A stretch of DNA of 64,000 nt from positions 1 through 64,000 of the forward strand of contig NZ_LYST01000025.1 in assembly GCF_001693755.1 (NCBI RefSeq). The letters run 5' to 3'. The notes beneath the pieces were generated by a model, which was not told where the DNA came from, searched no databases, and was given only the letters and a program-made list of their open reading frames with translations. Within the stretch, counting starts at the first letter, position 1. Each line of letters opens with the position of its first letter. A program made the position numbers and the translations under genes. The DNA comes from Gilliamella sp. wkB171. GTDB taxonomy: Bacteria; Pseudomonadota; Gammaproteobacteria; Enterobacterales; Orbaceae. Shown in pieces: positions 59,599 to 64,000 of this stretch.

Positions 59599-59934
59599 AT
59601 ATTGCTAATTCTATCCCAACAATTATTTGAATTGAGCAAAATGGTTGTATATGTTGATTCAACGCTATTTTTATAAAACTAATAATACTCATACCCTAAA
59701 AAGTATATAGACTTAGGTCTAATTAAAAATAGCATTATTTATTATTATATTAAATTTTTTGATCTCTATTTAACGATGTCACAATATTTATGCATGATAT
59801 TTCTAAATAGTGTATGAGAATTTAATACATTATTTTAAAATTTGGCTTTGTTGGTTAATGGAATAAATGCAATAGCGCACAATAATAAGTGGCTTATTAA
59901 TTATACAAAAAAAGATTTAGCTTAGTGATAAATG
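59599..59934. other. Intergenic gap between smrB and ryhB
   Basis: AT-rich stretch of about 335 bases without a supported gene or a clear terminator for smrB. I see nothing in it apart from poly-A and poly-T runs. Confidence 0.5.
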
Positions 59935-60032
59935 AAAAAAGCCAGCTTAGTTAGTGCTAGGCTGGCAAACATTGGAAGCAATGTGAGCAATGTCATACTT
60001 TTTCAGAAGTCTTGCGACGCTCTAACAAAGTA
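59935..60032 (-). ncRNA. ryhB: RyhB iron-responsive small RNA
   Basis: The minus strand contains CATTGCTCACATTGCTTCC, the invariant target-pairing core of enterobacterial RyhB (complement at about 59974-59993). It is followed by an Hfq-type Rho-independent terminator: GCCAGC / GCTGGC stem with internal TAG/CTA pairs (59941-59966), then six T. A promoter fits: TTGATT (60063-60068), 17 bases, TATCAT (60040-60045), giving an RNA of about 98 bases. RyhB represses iron-using proteins when iron is scarce by pairing with mRNAs. The 5' part (AGCGTCGCAAGACTTCTG on the minus strand) is diverged from Escherichia. Confidence 0.93.
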
Positions 60033-60038
60033 CAAATT

Positions 60039-60057
60039 AATGATAATAATTCTCATT
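60039..60057. promoter_or_regulatory. Fur box over the ryhB promoter
   Basis: AATGATAATAATTCTCATT is a near-perfect palindrome of the TGATAAT-n-ATTATCA type, with one mismatch. It covers the -10 of ryhB, so Fur with iron should block transcription, as known for RyhB elsewhere. Confidence 0.85.
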
Positions 60058-60164
60058 ACTAAAATCAAGCATTATTTTTGACTTTTTTCAAAAAAAGGGT
60101 AAAAAAACTTTCAAACTCAATGGTTTTTAATTTTGACAATAAAGAATATTTAGAAAAAACAGTT

Positions 60165-60193
60165 AAAAAAGCAGACCATAACCCTGCTTTTTT
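60165..60193. terminator. Bidirectional terminator after obgE
   Basis: AAAAAAGCAG (60165-60174) and CTGCTTTTTT (60184-60193) form a 10-bp stem with a 9-base loop. On the minus strand it follows the obgE stop (60239) by 45 bases. Confidence 0.88.
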
Positions 60194-60238
60194 ATAAGAA
60201 ATTAAATTTTGTAAAGAATAAAAAATGCATATCAACAT

Positions 60239-62370
<2,132 letters not shown>

Positions 62371-62402
62371 AATAGATAATATTATATAAAATTTAAGAAA
62401 TG

Positions 62403-62431
62403 AAAAAAGCCCCACAATAACTGTGAGGCTT
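62403..62431 (-). terminator. Intrinsic terminator of rplU-rpmA
   Basis: AAGCC-c-CACA (62407-62416) pairs with TGTG-a-GGCTT (62422-62431), with one mismatch. On the minus strand it is followed by a T-run. Confidence 0.9.
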
Positions 62432-62457
62432 CTATAATTTTTTTAAACCGTTTCTAA

Positions 62458-62718
62458 TTAGCTATTAGCAACGACACTAACATACCGACGGTTTTTAGGA
62501 CCTTTAACTTCGAACTTTACTTGTCCGTCAATTAAAGCAAATAAGGTATGGTCACGACCACAACCTACATTAGTACCTGGGTGAAATTGAGTTCCACGCT
62601 GACGAACTAAAATATTACCAGCAAGAACTTCTTGACTACCATAACGTTTAACACCTAAACGTTTACTTTGGGAATCACGACCGTTACGTGATGAACCACC
62701 AGCCTTCTTATGTGCCAT
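62458..62718 (-). CDS. rpmA: 50S ribosomal protein L27
   Basis: Encodes 86 residues. The conserved N-terminus [20 protein letters not shown] contacts the peptidyl-transferase centre. [19 protein letters not shown] is the L27 signature. It has the normal gammaproteobacterial form without the cleaved N-terminal extension of Firmicutes. It begins 15 bases after rplU, forming the universal L21-L27 pair. Confidence 0.98.
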   Translation of the reverse strand: MAHKKAGGSSRNGRDSQSKRLGVKRYGSQEVLAGNILVRQRGTQFHPGTNVGCGRDHTLFALIDGQVKFEVKGPKNRRYVSVVANS

Positions 62719-62733
62719 TGTTCGATACTCCTA

Positions 62734-63042
62734 TTAAGCGATTGCAGTGATCTTCACATCAGTGAACCACTGACGGTGACCTTGTTGTTTACGATAGTGT
62801 TTACGACGACGGAATTTAACAATTTTCACTTTGTCACCACGACCGTGTTCAACAATTTCTGCTTTAATTGTTGCACCTTCAACAAACGGAGCACCAACTT
62901 TGATGTCTTCACCATTTGCTACCATTAAAACTTTATCGAAAACAACTTCTGCGCCGGTTTCGACTTCAATTTTTTCCAAGCGAACGACTTGTCCTTCGCT
63001 AACTCGGTGTTGCTTACCACCACTTTGGAAAACTGCGTACAT
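62734..63042 (-). CDS. rplU: 50S ribosomal protein L21
   Basis: Encodes 102 residues (Escherichia 103). It begins [18 protein letters not shown], and the C-terminal signature [19 protein letters not shown] ends FTDVKITAI. It binds 23S rRNA. GCGGAG precedes the ATG. A leader of about 70 bases contains a terminator-like hairpin (63063-63096), and a good sigma-70 promoter lies at 63121-63149. Confidence 0.98.
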   Translation of the reverse strand: MYAVFQSGGKQHRVSEGQVVRLEKIEVETGAEVVFDKVLMVANGEDIKVGAPFVEGATIKAEIVEHGRGDKVKIVKFRRRKHYRKQQGHRQWFTDVKITAIA

Positions 63043-63062
63043 ACTTAACTCCGCAATAAAAA

Positions 63063-63096
63063 GCAGACGATTACTTGATTTAAAATATATGTCTGC
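63063..63096 (-). promoter_or_regulatory. Terminator-like hairpin in the rplU leader
   Basis: On the minus strand GCAGAC and GTCTGC (6-bp stem, 22-base loop) are followed by TTTTTATT and then the rplU ribosome site. This could attenuate transcription into rplU or be an autoregulatory leader. The stem is short. Confidence 0.4.
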
Positions 63097-63120
63097 ATTG
63101 ATTAATCTTATAGGGCGTGA

Positions 63121-63149
63121 ATTTTACGCAAAATTTATCCTTGTTGCAA
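63121..63149 (-). promoter_or_regulatory. Sigma-70 promoter of rplU-rpmA
   Basis: TTGCAA (63144-63149), 17-base spacer, TAAAAT (63121-63126) on the minus strand. It is 79-84 bases upstream of the rplU ATG. Confidence 0.75.
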
Positions 63150-63332
63150 GCTCTGATTTCTAAAAGATCGCAAAAAGTTACAAAAAAGATCAGAGGCATA
63201 CACTTTTCAACTTAGAATAACGATAAATGATTATTTCTTTTTACGATATTTATTATCAAATACTATTGAGTCTTAACGCGGTAAAAATAAAGCTACGCTG
63301 TCGTGTATCAATTATAACCGCTCTTGGTTTTC

Positions 63333-63360
63333 AAGTGAAATAGCTTAGTTTCACTTTTTT
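63333..63360 (+). terminator. Orphan Rho-independent terminator
   Basis: AAGTGAAA (63333-63340) and TTTCACTT (63349-63356) form an 8-bp stem with an 8-base loop, ending in a run of T to 63360. It faces the + strand, but no + strand gene lies between it and rplU. It therefore ends an unseen transcript, perhaps a small RNA starting within 63150-63290. Confidence 0.65.
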
Positions 63361-63720
63361 ACTTACTCTAATCAGATAACAAGAATATGCCGTATATTTA
63401 CTGATAAGCTTAATCCGTGATTAATTAAACTGAAAAGCCATCAAATTTTAACCACAATGACATTAAATAAAATGCCGTATCATCAATTAGATGATATTAA
63501 GATATTTGTTATTAAACTGTCAGAAAAATAATAGAAGGTTGTTTATATTGTAAACAGTAAATTCAATAAAAAAGCCAAGTATGACTTAACCTCGATGCAT
63601 AAATAAAATGTTCCCTTTTATTAATTAATATAAACTAATTAATTACTTGATAAAAAACTTATTTTTATTATGATAAATTTTATACTTCATACATGAAATT
63701 TAAGATAAGGTCAGTTTAAA
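63361..63720. other. Intergenic gap before the last gene
   Basis: AT-rich gap of 360 bases. It holds a short inverted repeat TGTTTA/TAAACA (63540-63556) and, near its end, AAGG (63706-63709) as the ribosome site of the last gene. No gene is supported. Confidence 0.45.
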
Positions 63721-64000
63721 ATGTCTACATTAATTACTGCTTACTCAACCCTCACCAATCCACCTGCTATTGATTTTCCGTGTAAACTACTTAATCAACT
63801 AAGCTTAGAATCATCTGAACTTCCCGAACACCTTGATGATTTTATCGGTTTTGTTATGAACGCAGGAGACGGGGAGATGAATTCTCGTCGTTATGCCTTA
63901 TATCGTCATATACAAAGAGTACGGCATCTGTTTAGTATTGAAATTGACGAAGATAAATTTGATCAGTTCACCGATTGGGGCTGGCGAGCTAACGTAATTA
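63721..64000 (+). CDS. Hypothetical protein, possibly DUF4272-like, 5' part only
   Basis: The frame is open from the ATG at 63721 to the window end, 93 residues seen. AAGG lies about 11 bases upstream. The sequence has no signal peptide or membrane segment. Segments LPEHLDDFIGFVMNAGDG and SRRYALYRHIQRVRHLFS resemble the start of DUF4272 cytoplasmic proteins, but this is from memory and unverified. The function is unknown. In Escherichia the divergent neighbour of rplU is ispB; this gene is not ispB, since it lacks the prenyl-synthase features expected in the first 90 residues. Confidence 0.65.
   Translation, partial: MSTLITAYSTLTNPPAIDFPCKLLNQLSLESSELPEHLDDFIGFVMNAGDGEMNSRRYALYRHIQRVRHLFSIEIDEDKFDQFTDWGWRANVI

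Overview
The window comes from an AT-rich gammaproteobacterium. Housekeeping proteins match enterobacterial orthologues closely in length and motifs (GlnS, DnaA-DnaN-RecF-GyrB, Der-BamB-YfgM-HisS-IspG, TyrS-PdxY, Nth, SmrB, L21/L27/ObgE), but base composition is much lower in GC than Escherichia and local gene order differs. This fits the Orbales (Gilliamella/Frischella-type insect gut symbionts). That assignment is inference from composition and protein style, not from a marker search.

Layout. Bases 1-3681 (+) are an accessory island: a tandem array with an 860-bp period encoding DUF2931-like lipoproteins, a frameshifted VgrG-tail-like fragment, and a membrane-anchored Sel1-type protein carrying a nine-G tract. 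This looks like the immunity or orphan end of a type VI secretion VgrG module. Bases 4042-9461 (-) hold glnS, an MFS transporter and an RstAB-like two-component system. Bases 9618-15426 hold two convergent operons, a HAD phosphatase, a serine esterase and a pair of small multidrug-resistance-type exporters (+) facing a class III aminotransferase, a FemAB/GNAT-like transferase and an arginase-fold protein (-). Together they look like a small amine-product synthesis and export cluster. Bases 15588-24899 (+) carry a MipA/OmpV-family porin, rdgC, ompA, dnaA, dnaN, recF and gyrB.

Bases 25018-43127 (-) are one block of twelve tightly spaced genes. It begins with srfA-srfB-srfC (membrane anchor, Hsp70/actin-fold ATPase, dynamin-like GTPase) and continues with a TPR-like membrane protein, a secreted VWA protein, a LolD/MacB-like ABC ATPase with an FtsX-type permease, an exported FGE-fold protein lacking the catalytic cysteines, two coiled-coil lipoproteins and two paralogous membrane VWA proteins. 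The set looks like an NTP-driven envelope-spanning machine of unknown purpose and is the best candidate for an undescribed system here.

Bases 43388-58161 hold gss, ybeD, an O-acetylhomoserine sulfhydrylase, adk, the conserved yfgJ-der-bamB-yfgM-hisS-ispG-rodZ run (rodZ shortened), pdxY-tyrS and putP. Bases 58423-63042 hold nth-smrB (+), then on the minus strand a clear RyhB small RNA gene with a Fur box over its promoter, obgE, yhbE, rpmA and rplU. The last 900 bases hold the rplU promoter and leader, an orphan + strand terminator that may end an unrecognised small RNA, and the start of a gene running off the window. No tRNA, rRNA, CRISPR array, transposase or full replication origin was seen.
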